Positions 1 to 7,737 of a stretch of DNA of 64,000 nucleotides are shown one piece after another (position 1 is the stretch's first letter; each line of letters starts with the position of its first letter). Both the position numbers and the translations under genes were made by a program. The notes under the pieces were generated by a model that was given only the letters and a program-made list of their open reading frames with translations, was not told where the DNA came from and did no database searches. Origin of the DNA: Oscillospiraceae bacterium (GTDB lineage: Bacteria > Bacillota > Clostridia > Oscillospirales > Oscillospiraceae); the NCBI GenBank assembly GCA_020025425.1, contig JAHHSD010000004.1, forward strand, positions 1-64,000, written 5' to 3'.

Positions 1-2
1 CC

Positions 3-1163
3 TTTTCTCCGCCCCCTCCGGTACATATCCCGGCCCGCCGCCGGTCCGGCAGGCCAGAGCAGCCGGGGCGGCCCTCACGCAGACGCAAGTGGATCTTCTT
101 CAGCCTGACGCTGGTCCTGATCCTGGGGCTCACCGGCCTGACCCTCGCCTTTTTCCCGGCGCCCCATGAGGAGAAGCCGGAACAGCCTGAGTTCCACCAG
201 TCCGCCAAGCCGCCCAAGGACCCGATCCCGGTCACCATCCCCCAGGCTGAGACGGGGACCGGAGTGGTGGTGTCCATCTCAGCCCCCCACGGGCAGCCTT
301 TGAGCTACACCCAGGTCTATGAGAAAAACCAGCACTCCATTGTCACGGTCCACGCCATGGCCAGCGACGGGATCTCCCAGGGCACCGGCATCGTGCTCAC
401 CCGGGACGGCTATATCATCACCAACGCCCATGTGGTGGAGGGCGCCATGGAGGCCGCGGTTGTGCTGAACGACGACCAAAACTACCGCGCCAGCCTGGTG
501 GGGCTCTCTGCGGAGGAGGATCTGGCCGTACTGAAAATCGAGGCCGAGGACCTGGTCCCGGCGGAATTCGGCGACTCCACCCTCCTGCGGGTGGGTGAGC
601 CGGTGTCCGCCCTGGGCAATCCTCTGGGCTACCGGATGACCATGACCCCCGGCATCGTGTCCGCCCTGAACCGGCCTCTGGACATGGACGGACACACCAT
701 GTACCTGCTCCAGACCAGCGCGGCCATCAACTTCGGCAACTCGGGCGGCGCCCTGTTCAACGACCGGGGCCAGGTGGTGGGCGTCACTACCATCAAGATC
801 GTCTCCGAGGACGGCTCCGCCGAGGGCCTGGGCTTTGCCATCCCCACCCAGCGGGTGAAGTATGTGGTGGATCAGCTCATCGCCGGCGAGAAGCTGCGCA
901 CCCCCATGCTGGGGGTCACCGTCCGGCAGAACCGCTCGGTGGGCGGCCTGGACGTCCTGGAGATCCAGCCCTGGTCAGACGCGGTGGAAAAGGGCCTGAA
1001 GGTGGGGGACGTGATCCTCTCCGCCAACGACCAGGCCACCCGGACCAACGATGACCTGGACCGGATCAAAAACATGCAGAAGGTGGGGGACACCCTCCTG
1101 CTGGAGGTGGCCCGGGAGGACCAGCGGCTCCAGTTCTCCGTCCTTCTGGGGGAGCATCATTGA
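3..1163 (+). CDS. Membrane-anchored HtrA/DegP-like serine protease, 5' partial
   Basis: The frame is open to the window edge, so the true start lies upstream. The visible N-terminus is proline/arginine-rich and cytoplasmic-looking, followed by one transmembrane segment (about bases 96-164) and a proline-rich linker. The trypsin-like domain shows the full triad: His in TNAHVVEG, Asp in EEDLAVLKI and Ser in NFGNSGGALF. A single PDZ domain follows (starting near PMLGV) with the GLKVGDVIL motif. This is the usual DegS/HtrA plan: protein quality control or signalling proteolysis on the outer face of the membrane. A first ATG at 264 would cut off the anchor and is not the real start. A second HtrA lies at 45677-47032. 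Family assignment is sure; substrate is unknown. Confidence 0.93.
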   Translation, partial: FSPPPPVHIPARRRSGRPEQPGRPSRRRKWIFFSLTLVLILGLTGLTLAFFPAPHEEKPEQPEFHQSAKPPKDPIPVTIPQAETGTGVVVSISAPHGQPLSYTQVYEKNQHSIVTVHAMASDGISQGTGIVLTRDGYIITNAHVVEGAMEAAVVLNDDQNYRASLVGLSAEEDLAVLKIEAEDLVPAEFGDSTLLRVGEPVSALGNPLGYRMTMTPGIVSALNRPLDMDGHTMYLLQTSAAINFGNSGGALFNDRGQVVGVTTIKIVSEDGSAEGLGFAIPTQRVKYVVDQLIAGEKLRTPMLGVTVRQNRSVGGLDVLEIQPWSDAVEKGLKVGDVILSANDQATRTNDDLDRIKNMQKVGDTLLLEVAREDQRLQFSVLLGEHH

Positions 1164-1200
1164 CACCCCCGCTGTTTTGTCCGGAAGCTCCAGAAAAGCA

Positions 1201-1229
1201 TTGAATTTTTTCCATCAATCGTGTACACT
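1201..1229 (+). promoter_or_regulatory. Promoter of the 58-residue membrane peptide gene
   Basis: The -35 TTGAAT (1201-1206) and -10 TACACT (1224-1229) are 17 bp apart. The -10 is embedded in the palindrome GTGTACAC, also present in the promoter at 15527-15555. It lies 37 bp before the ATG at 1266. Confidence 0.65.
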
Positions 1230-1265
1230 GATAGTATCTATTTTGAACTAGGGAGGTTCCTGACC

Positions 1266-1442
1266 ATGAAAGTTGCCCGTTTTGTTTTGAAGATCGTCGC
1301 CCTGTCCCTGGCCGCCGCCGCCTCTGTGTGTGCTGTGATTGCCTACTGGGATAAGCTGGCTGAGCTTGCCTCCTGTGCGACCCAGAGCGTGAAGCGCGTA
1401 ACCAGCAGCTCCTCTGAGTACGATGATTACGTCGAGGAATAA
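1266..1442 (+). CDS. Small single-pass membrane protein (58 aa), unknown function
   Basis: The start is ATG 1266, preceded by an AGGGAGG ribosome binding site; an upstream GTG is in frame but has no such site. The protein has a basic N-terminus (MKVARFVLK), one alanine/valine-rich hydrophobic segment of about 20 residues (VALSLAAAASVCAVIAYW), then a short serine-rich tail ending in acidic residues (DDYVEE). It has its own good promoter and its own terminator, so it is a monocistronic gene and not a leader of tatD. I do not recognise the family. The hydrophobic segment could be a signal anchor. Confidence 0.7.
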   Translation: MKVARFVLKIVALSLAAAASVCAVIAYWDKLAELASCATQSVKRVTSSSSEYDDYVEE

Positions 1443-1459
1443 ATCCGCATCCCATCCGG

Positions 1460-1491
1460 GCCGCCCATGAGTTCCATGGGCGGCACCTTTT
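1460..1491 (+). terminator. Rho-independent terminator after the small membrane protein
   Basis: A perfect 10-bp stem (GCCGCCCATG / CATGGGCGGC) with the five-base loop AGTTC is followed by ACCTTTTA. It separates the peptide gene from tatD. Confidence 0.75.
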
Positions 1492-1517
1492 ATCTGATTT
1501 GACAAGGAGCGAATCCC

Positions 1518-2297
1518 ATGCTATTTGATACCCATGCCCACTATGACGACGAGGCCTTCGACCAGGATCGGGACGCTCTGCTCTCCTCCATGGCGGAGAA
1601 GGGGGTGGCGCTGATCCTCAACCCCGGCTGCAACCTGGAGACCTCCCAAAAGGCGGTGGAGATTGCCAGCCGCTTCCCCTTTGTCTACGCCGCCGTGGGC
1701 GTCCACCCCTCGGACAGCAATACCTACTCCGACCAGGTGGAGGCCGAGCTGCGCCGCCTGGCCGCCGACCCCAAGGTCAGGGCCATCGGTGAGATCGGCC
1801 TGGACTACTACTGGGAGGACAATCCCCTCCGGGAGCTTCAGCAGACCGTGTTCCGCCGCCAGATGGAGCTGGCCCAAGCGCTGGATCTGCCCGTCATCAT
1901 CCACGACCGGGAGGCCCACGGGGACTGCCTGGAGATTGTCAAGTCCTACCCCGGCGTCCGCGGCGTCTACCACTGCTACTCCGGCGGTCTGGAGGACGCC
2001 AAAACCCTGGTGAAGCTGGGCTGGATGCTGTCCTTCACCGGCGTAGTCACCTACAAAAATGCCCGCAGATCCCACGAGGTGCTGGAGTGGCTGCCCATGG
2101 ACCGGGTCATGGTGGAGACCGACTCCCCCTATCTGACCCCCGTGCCCTTCCGGGGCAAGCGAAACGACTCGGGCCACGTCCATCTGGTGGCCGAGACCAT
2201 CGCCCAGATCAAGGGGATGGACCCGGAGGAGGTCGCCCGGATCACTATGGAGAACGGGATGAGATTTTTCAACATCCAGAAGGAGGAGGCGGTGTAA
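1518..2297 (+). CDS. tatD: TatD-family metal-dependent DNase
   Basis: This 259-residue protein has the family's usual length and opens with the metal-binding DTHAHYD motif. Other conserved blocks are GEIGLDYYW, the HDRE motif, the YHCYSGG segment and ETDSPYLTPVP near the C-terminus, which together supply the histidine, aspartate and glutamate ligands of the TIM-barrel amidohydrolase-like fold. TatD proteins act as 3'-5' exonucleases or AP-type nucleases and are linked to DNA repair; the physiological substrate is not settled. The ATG at 1518 follows AAGGAGCG. The gene stands alone between two terminators. Confidence 0.95.
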   Translation: MLFDTHAHYDDEAFDQDRDALLSSMAEKGVALILNPGCNLETSQKAVEIASRFPFVYAAVGVHPSDSNTYSDQVEAELRRLAADPKVRAIGEIGLDYYWEDNPLRELQQTVFRRQMELAQALDLPVIIHDREAHGDCLEIVKSYPGVRGVYHCYSGGLEDAKTLVKLGWMLSFTGVVTYKNARRSHEVLEWLPMDRVMVETDSPYLTPVPFRGKRNDSGHVHLVAETIAQIKGMDPEEVARITMENGMRFFNIQKEEAV

Positions 2298-2370
2298 CCC
2301 GTCACCGCCTGCCCGGCCACGCCGGACCTCCCCGGAGCGTCCTGGCAGCGACTAAAATCCTGTCAAAAAA

Positions 2371-2399
2371 ACCCGGAGGGCGTGCCCTCCGGGTTTTTA
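2371..2399 (+). terminator. Terminator of tatD
   Basis: Inverted arms ACCCGGAGGGC and GCCCTCCGGGT separated by GT are followed by TTTTTAT. The A-rich 5' side (TCAAAAAA) gives a partly symmetrical structure. Confidence 0.9.
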
Positions 2400-2401
2400 T
2401 C

Positions 2402-2521
2402 TTATGCGGGGATCTCCAGCTCTTCCATGGCCTCCCGCTCGCTGTCGGCAGAGAAGCAAAACCGCCCTGCCCAGTCGTAAACCTCCACGTGGTCTCTGAC
2501 CCATACCATGCTGTAATCCAT
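2402..2521 (-). CDS. Small protein, 39 aa, unknown function
   Basis: On the minus strand an AGAGGAG ribosome binding site lies 8 bases before an ATG at 2519-2521 that opens a 39-codon frame ending TAA at 2402-2404. The product starts MDYSMVWVRDHVEVYD, has a GRFCFSADSE core and an acidic C-terminus (EAMEELEIPA). It has no signal peptide or membrane segment. The HVEVYD-x-x-GRF-FSAD pattern resembles short hypothetical proteins I associate with clostridia, but I cannot name a family. A weak promoter (TTGGAC-16 bp-TACAGT on the minus strand) lies upstream. Its 3' end abuts the tatD terminator, which is nearly symmetrical and could serve both. Confidence 0.6.
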   Translation of the reverse strand: MDYSMVWVRDHVEVYDWAGRFCFSADSEREAMEELEIPA

Positions 2522-2616
2522 ACCGTTTTGCTCCTCTCATCTTTGATGACTGTATTCTACCAAATTGAGAGTCCAATATTACGGACTTTTTAGCATTCCA
2601 ATACCGCAACGCAGAA

Positions 2617-2659
2617 AAACACCCGTCAGTCCTGACCAAGAGGGGACTGACGGGTGTTT
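2617..2659. terminator. Terminator with 16-bp perfect stem
   Basis: Arms AAACACCCGTCAGTCC (2617-2632) and GGACTGACGGGTGTTT (2644-2659) are perfect inverted repeats with an 11-base loop. On the minus strand the stem is followed by TTTTTCTG, so it ends the amidohydrolase/transporter operon. Confidence 0.85.
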
Positions 2660-2772
2660 GCATACAGCCGGCTCCGCCCTTCTTTCAGGCGGCGTTTATG
2701 CGGCGCATCTGATTTTTAGATTGAGAGGTCTCCAAATCAGTTCTCATGACCATTTCTTGTATCTCGGGGCTC

Positions 2773-4059
2773 TTACACCAGGGGGAACATGAAGTAGCAC
2801 CAGGGAATCATAACAACGGTGGTCAGAACGGCAGGAATCCAGCCTGCCTTCAGCAGATCCTTCTGGGTATATCCACCCACGTCCATCAGCAGGGGAACCG
2901 CCACCGTGGAGAAGGGCGTCAGGTAAGAGACAAAGCAAGCGGTAAACAGCATGTTTACAATGCCGATGGGGTTCCAGTTGTAAGCCGCGCAGGTCAGCAG
3001 TGCTACGGGCACCAGAGCCTGATACAGGGCGAAGTTGGACATAAACTGAGTCACGATAAAGCCAGCGCACCAGAATACAGCATAAACAAACAGGTGGTTG
3101 GGGTTCTCGCCCAGGATTTTACTCACGAATCCGGAGATTAGATCGCCAGCGCCGGTGTTCACCAGTGCGTTGCCCATAGCCAAAGAGGCCACATACAGGA
3201 AGATGGGGGGCATGTTGAGGCACTGCATAGCGTCCTTCTCGCTCAGCACGCCGGTGAGGACGGTCAAAACAGCACCAATCACGCACACCAGCCAGGCAGG
3301 AACATTGATGTAGGAGGAGAGCAGGATGCCAATGACAACGCCAACAAAGATTCCATAGCCCAGGAACTCGTGGATCGGATCCAAGGGCTTCTGCTCATCC
3401 AGCTTCTTGCGGTCGGCTTCGGAAATCAGGTTTCCGCGGTCCGGGCAGAACTTGGGGCAGATAAACGCGCCGCAGATCACAGCAATGATCAGCACGGGGA
3501 TCCGCAGGATAAAGGCATCGAACATTTTGGACTGAAAATTCAGGCCATAGGTCTCAAACAGGGTATTGTTGATGATGTAGGTAGTCGCGCCGGAACCAAT
3601 GGGGAGGGCGGTAACGGTGGCAATGGCAACCAGGCAGATGGAGAACAGGCCCTTCGAGGGACTGACTTCCATCTTACGGCAAAAGTCCATAACCAGAGGA
3701 TAGCAGATAGAGAAAATCAGAATAGCGGAGGGGGCTACCTGTGCAATCAGCAGGGTGGCAATGCAGTAACCCAGCATTCCCTTGGTAAAGGAGCCACCAG
3801 ATACTTTGTACACAAGATTCGTCACCTTGCGGACCATTTGGGTGCGGTTGAGGCCGCCGGCCACGATAAACATGGCGCCCATAATAATAGCAGAGCTGTT
3901 GGAGAAGGAGGATAATGCGGTCTTTGGATCTAGGCATCCGGTCAGCGTCAGGACCACCATAGAGGTCATAGCCACAAGGGGAAGAGGGAATTTGTTGGAA
4001 ATATAAAGTACAATTGTAACAAGAAAAATTGCAATACAAATAATCTGCTGCGTTGTCAT
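2773..4059 (-). CDS. DASS/SLC13-family anion (dicarboxylate-type) permease
   Basis: The 428-residue protein is almost entirely hydrophobic, with about 11-12 predicted membrane segments. It belongs to the divalent anion:Na+ symporter/ArsB-NhaD-like ion transporter superfamily. Recognisable features are the N-terminal membrane pair, the SSAIIMGAMFIVAGGL segment with its SNS-like loop, and the repeated glycine/proline-rich loop GSGATTYIINN. It lies 26 bases downstream of an M20 amidohydrolase gene on the same strand, so the two form an operon; the transporter probably imports that enzyme's substrate or exports its product. GAGAGGAG precedes the ATG at 4059. Base composition is clearly lower in GC than the flanks. 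The exact substrate cannot be read from the sequence. Confidence 0.82.
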   Translation of the reverse strand: MTTQQIICIAIFLVTIVLYISNKFPLPLVAMTSMVVLTLTGCLDPKTALSSFSNSSAIIMGAMFIVAGGLNRTQMVRKVTNLVYKVSGGSFTKGMLGYCIATLLIAQVAPSAILIFSICYPLVMDFCRKMEVSPSKGLFSICLVAIATVTALPIGSGATTYIINNTLFETYGLNFQSKMFDAFILRIPVLIIAVICGAFICPKFCPDRGNLISEADRKKLDEQKPLDPIHEFLGYGIFVGVVIGILLSSYINVPAWLVCVIGAVLTVLTGVLSEKDAMQCLNMPPIFLYVASLAMGNALVNTGAGDLISGFVSKILGENPNHLFVYAVFWCAGFIVTQFMSNFALYQALVPVALLTCAAYNWNPIGIVNMLFTACFVSYLTPFSTVAVPLLMDVGGYTQKDLLKAGWIPAVLTTVVMIPWCYFMFPLV

Positions 4060-4085
4060 CTCACAAAACTCCTCTCAATTTTTTG

Positions 4086-5513
4086 TTATCCAGGAATAGG
4101 AATATCCTTGGGAATCGGCGATACAAAGGGGACTCCATTCGTGCGCCGATTCATTTCAGCTTTTGCCTTTTCTATCAGGGACGGATTATTGAACAGATCG
4201 ATGGCGGACCCGGCAATGGTCTTGCCCGCCTGGAGCATTCCCTTCTTTGCCATGGGACTTTTACCCACAGCGACCTCCTGCCAGGAGTGCATGGGGGTAC
4301 CTGCGGGCATGGTGGTCATGCAGATTTGGGCAGTAGGGCAGACTACACTCACATCACCCACATCAGATGATGCCATGGAGCACCGCTCAATAGGGGAGAG
4401 GGGAATGATCTGCTCATGCAGGGGCGCATCGTAATCCCTCATCAGCTGTGCCCGCATCTCCAGGTCGGCCACCTCGTCCACCAGACTTTTATAGAAGTCA
4501 TCTCCAGGCTTCATGGTATTACGGAAGCCCTGGGCGTAACTGCGGTCCGCATCGTCAAACGCGGGCGCCCCCACATGCTCCAGATTGGACTGCATCACCT
4601 GGCACAGAACACGGTTGGGCAGCACATTGGAGCAGGCCTTGACGAACTCGATTTCCACTTCGGTGTCCGTCATCATGGCAGCGCCTCTGGCGATCTTGTC
4701 AATTCTGTCCTTCAGGTTCTTTGCCTCGCCCAGCGTAGGGGCGCGCATCAGATACAACACGTCAGCGGTGGGCTGGACCACACCGGGCATTTTTCCGCCG
4801 CTGTTCAGAATGGCATAGTGGAATCGGCACTGGGTCGAGACATGCTCTCTCAGAAATTGTACGCCCACATTCATCAGCTCGCAGGCATCCAGAGCGCTTC
4901 TGCCCATCTCGGGAGCAATGGCCGCATGGGCAGATTTCCCCTTGAAATGATAGCAGATTTGATAGTTTGCCAGATTGCTGCCGGTGAGTACGGCGCAGTT
5001 ATCTGCAGGGTGCCAGGTCAGGGCCGCATCCAGGCAGTCAAAAGCGCCATCGCGGGACAGGAAACCTTTTCCGGCTCCACCTTCCTCTGCGGGACAACCG
5101 TAGAATTTGATAGTGCCTGGATGACCGGACGCCAGAAATTCCTTCACAGCAACCGCTGCCGCAAAGGAACCCACCCCCAAAAGGTTGTGGCCGCAGCCAT
5201 GGCCGGCCCCTCCTGTTAAAACAGGCTCCTTTTGGGTCAGATCCGCCTGCTGGCTTAGGGCATCCAGGGCATCAAACTCACCCAGAATGCCGATGACAGG
5301 TGCTCCGGAGCCATATGTGCCGCAGAATGCTGTCGGGATTCCTTTCACCTTCTCCTCAACCGTAAAACCGTAGTCATGCAGTGCCTGAACATATGCTGCC
5401 GCAGCAAAGGTCTCGTGGTATCCAAGCTCAGGGTGTTCCCAGATTGCGTCGCTCATGGAACATAGCTTTTCTGCCTCACGGTCAATGACAGAAAGCGCTT
5501 CTTTCTTGTCCAT
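4086..5513 (-). CDS. M20-family amidohydrolase, AbgB-like (aminobenzoyl-glutamate hydrolase type)
   Basis: A 475-residue cytoplasmic metallo-amidohydrolase. Metal-site motifs are GHGCGHN (His-Cys-Gly-His), PAEEGGAGKG (catalytic and ligand Glu pair), the TWHPAD histidine and a C-terminal SSDVGDVS segment; the lid/dimerisation domain opens near KGKSAHAA. The family removes an acyl or aryl group from amino acid conjugates, and its AbgB branch splits p-aminobenzoyl-glutamate. The ATG at 5513 is chosen over an in-frame GTG at 5522 because AGGGAG lies 8 bases before the ATG and overlaps the GTG. The gene is first in an operon with the DASS permease and faces a divergent regulator. AbgB normally pairs with AbgA and AbgT; neither is here, so the natural substrate is open. 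Confidence 0.85.
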   Translation of the reverse strand: MDKKEALSVIDREAEKLCSMSDAIWEHPELGYHETFAAAAYVQALHDYGFTVEEKVKGIPTAFCGTYGSGAPVIGILGEFDALDALSQQADLTQKEPVLTGGAGHGCGHNLLGVGSFAAAVAVKEFLASGHPGTIKFYGCPAEEGGAGKGFLSRDGAFDCLDAALTWHPADNCAVLTGSNLANYQICYHFKGKSAHAAIAPEMGRSALDACELMNVGVQFLREHVSTQCRFHYAILNSGGKMPGVVQPTADVLYLMRAPTLGEAKNLKDRIDKIARGAAMMTDTEVEIEFVKACSNVLPNRVLCQVMQSNLEHVGAPAFDDADRSYAQGFRNTMKPGDDFYKSLVDEVADLEMRAQLMRDYDAPLHEQIIPLSPIERCSMASSDVGDVSVVCPTAQICMTTMPAGTPMHSWQEVAVGKSPMAKKGMLQAGKTIAGSAIDLFNNPSLIEKAKAEMNRRTNGVPFVSPIPKDIPIPG

Positions 5514-5824
5514 TTGCGTCACTCCCTTTCTCTCATTTTTCGCCCTTAGAAGACTATCGTCAGCATATCACCGACCATTTTTATTGTCAATTATAAACAA
5601 AATATATCAATTAAGTTCGTAATAAATATACTAAAATAACATATTTCTTTGTATCCATTACGGCCTTATTTTATTTGAATATGTCTTCAATGCAAAATAA
5701 GTCTCTTTTATGTCTGTAATTACGAGAATACACCGCCGGCGCCTTGTTTTTAAAATCCGACGGTGATATATTGCTTAATATGAGGTGCATGTCAACGATA
5801 ATCAAATAAGGCAGGGGATAACAA
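5514..5824. promoter_or_regulatory. AT-rich divergent control region
   Basis: These 311 bases between the amidohydrolase operon and the regulator hold no gene. Composition is strongly AT-biased. A good minus-strand promoter lies at 5562-5590. The stretch from about 5610 to 5710 is rich in ATAAATAT-like runs. A broken inverted repeat (CACCGCCGG with CCGACGGTG) around 5732-5774 is a possible operator for the divergent regulator. Confidence 0.5.
5562..5590 (-). promoter_or_regulatory. Promoter of the amidohydrolase-permease operon
   Basis: On the minus strand a consensus TTGACA (5585-5590) is separated by 17 bp from TATGCT (5562-5567). It lies about 50 bp before the chosen ATG at 5513. Confidence 0.7.
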
Positions 5825-7159
5825 ATGACTTATTCAATTGCTGTGATCTCAGCAAGGGAATCAGTTGACAACATCCGCGCAAGTGACTTTGAAATCCAAA
5901 AGGAATGTAAAATTACGTATTTTGCGTACAACTCTCTGACGGAGCTGCGGGATATCTACGAAAAAAACTACTGGAAGTATGACGGCATCCTGTTCAGTGG
6001 AAGTTTTCCACGGGACTATATTCTGGACAACATCGGGCCCATTCAGCGGCCCTATCGCTGTCTTGAATTGAAGGAGCAGGATTACTACCTCCTCTTTGCC
6101 AGGCTACTAGCACAAAATCCAGGCCTTGAGCTGTCCAAGATCTATATTGACACAACTGTGAATCCTATTGTGTTCCAAAATGTCCTGCAAGATCAGTATT
6201 CCTGTGAAAAGGTCCCATATTACATCAAAAGTCAGGATAAAGGCAGCCTCATCTATACGTCCTACGACGCCTACTTCAGCTTGTATAAAAAATTATGGGA
6301 GCAGAAAAAATTCCGCTTTTTCGTGACCCGATTTACCAACCTGGCCAATCGTCTTACAACAGAGAATATCCCCCATATCCTGCTTCGCCCCTCCACTGAA
6401 ACCATCACAGACAGCTTTCACGACTTACTCAATGCCATCAGCCAATCCGCTGCGGAACACGAGCTGGTCGCCTACTGCGTGATCGAACTACCCAAGGCTG
6501 AACAAACCAAGGCCAATTATCAGGCGGTGGAAAAGGTGCTGACAGAGTTTAACCGTTCCCAGATTCAAAGTGCAATTATCCGAAAAAATAATAATCATTT
6601 TGAATTCATCACCTCAGGTCAGCAGGTGAAAAAAATCACCAATGACTATACAATCTGTCTGCTTTCCAACCAGCTGCACAGTGAGATTCCATTCCCTGTG
6701 TATGTGGGCTGGGGAATCGGTTTCGAGGTCATGTCTGCTTACAAAAATGCCGCTCAGGCCGCAGCTGTATGCAAGCGCAAACACGATCATTTCACCTATC
6801 TGATCACAGAGAAGCAGGCAGTTGTCGGTCCTCTGAACGGGAACCGCTCCCTGCGCTACGACCTGCACCCGGATGCGAGAATCTATTCTGTTGCAAAAAC
6901 AATGGGAATTTCCGCCATGAATCTGGAAAAGCTGATTTTCCTACAAAAGAACCGGAAGGAAAATGAATTCACCTCCAGCGATCTGGTCTATTATCTGGAA
7001 ATCACACCGCGCAGCGCCTCCCGCATTTTGAGTAAGCTGAAAGAGTATGGTCTGGCGGTCCCTGTACGCAGTACTAATCTGAACGGTCACGGTAGACCAA
7101 CCACTATTTACCGCATCAGTGTCAGCTCCATTGTGCCGGAACAAAAGCCCCCTAAATAA
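5825..7159 (+). CDS. Probable winged-helix transcriptional regulator of the amidohydrolase-permease operon
   Basis: The protein is 444 residues with no membrane segments. The C-terminal 90 residues look like a winged helix-turn-helix: FTSSDLVYYLEITPRSASR followed by ILSKLKEYGLAVPV and a basic GHGRPTTIYRI wing. The middle part (YVGWGIGFEVMSAYKNAAQA then a Tyr-Leu stretch) resembles the degenerate GGDEF-like module of some clostridial regulators. The N-terminal 180 residues are unfamiliar and may bind a ligand. Its divergent position over a shared promoter region suggests it controls the neighbouring operon. AGGGG precedes the ATG. Codon use is markedly more AT-rich than the flanking genes, consistent with transfer. 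Regulator role is inferred from the C-terminus and context only. Confidence 0.62.
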   Translation: MTYSIAVISARESVDNIRASDFEIQKECKITYFAYNSLTELRDIYEKNYWKYDGILFSGSFPRDYILDNIGPIQRPYRCLELKEQDYYLLFARLLAQNPGLELSKIYIDTTVNPIVFQNVLQDQYSCEKVPYYIKSQDKGSLIYTSYDAYFSLYKKLWEQKKFRFFVTRFTNLANRLTTENIPHILLRPSTETITDSFHDLLNAISQSAAEHELVAYCVIELPKAEQTKANYQAVEKVLTEFNRSQIQSAIIRKNNNHFEFITSGQQVKKITNDYTICLLSNQLHSEIPFPVYVGWGIGFEVMSAYKNAAQAAAVCKRKHDHFTYLITEKQAVVGPLNGNRSLRYDLHPDARIYSVAKTMGISAMNLEKLIFLQKNRKENEFTSSDLVYYLEITPRSASRILSKLKEYGLAVPVRSTNLNGHGRPTTIYRISVSSIVPEQKPPK

Positions 7160-7208
7160 TGAAAAATCCGAAGCTCTGCACAGGCTGCAAAGCTTCGGAT
7201 TTTTCATT
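7158..7208. terminator. Bidirectional terminator, 18-bp perfect stem
   Basis: Arms 7158-7175 and 7191-7208 are perfect complements (core AAAAATCCGAAGCT with AGCTTCGGATTTTT), giving A/T tracts on both sides of the stem. It starts at the regulator's stop codon and serves the convergent gene at 7222-7500. Confidence 0.92.
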
Positions 7209-7221
7209 GTCTCAGACGTTC

Positions 7222-7500
7222 TCACTCACCGAAAACCCGGTGGAAAATGTCGTTCTGTTCGGGCAGGTGGGTCACAAAACCAACCGGGATCTGATTGCCG
7301 GTGGCCTCGATCACCCGTTTTGCCCCCTCAGGGCCGAAGGCCCCGCACAGCTCGATGCACTCGATTCCGTCGTTCAGCAGCCGTTTGGCTGTTTCGCAGG
7401 CGCTGTCCAGATTAGGCACTCCAATGATCTGCGCGGAGCCGCCGTGGATCTCAGCCTGTTCGTTCTGAAAGGGTCCCATAATCAAAAACGCAAATTTCAT
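7222..7500 (-). CDS. DUF6506-like small cytoplasmic protein
   Basis: A 92-residue soluble protein starting MKFAFLIMGPF, with a central AKRLLNDGIECIELCGAFGPEGA motif. This pattern (a hydrophobic strand, then GI-xx-IELCG-xFG-xEG) matches what I recall of the DUF6506 family; function is unknown. AGGAGG sits 10 bases before the ATG. It is convergent with the regulator at 5825-7159 and divergent from folC. A ferredoxin-like alpha/beta fold is plausible from the strand-helix alternation, but that is a guess. Confidence 0.6.
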   Translation of the reverse strand: MKFAFLIMGPFQNEQAEIHGGSAQIIGVPNLDSACETAKRLLNDGIECIELCGAFGPEGAKRVIEATGNQIPVGFVTHLPEQNDIFHRVFGE

Positions 7501-7616
7501 GGTCTTGTTCCTCCTGTCATCAGGCGATTTTATGGCTTCATCATAGCACCCGCCGGTGGGATTGTCCAGAACGATTCCCAGCCGCGAGGGGGCCTGTCCC
7601 GCTCCGCCTCCCCCAC

Positions 7617-7645
7617 TTTACTGTCTGCATCGATTATGTTACACT
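7617..7645 (+). promoter_or_regulatory. Promoter of folC
   Basis: TTTACT (7617-7622) and TACACT (7640-7645) are 17 bp apart, with a TG two bases upstream of the -10. It lies about 90 bp before the folC ATG. Confidence 0.6.
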
Positions 7646-7737
7646 GCGAGTATCATTCCTTGTGCGGCATCGGAACGGCGGCGATTTTCCCGCCCCGAAC
7701 CGCCGGAAACTATGTGAAAGAAAGGGTGCGAACGCCC

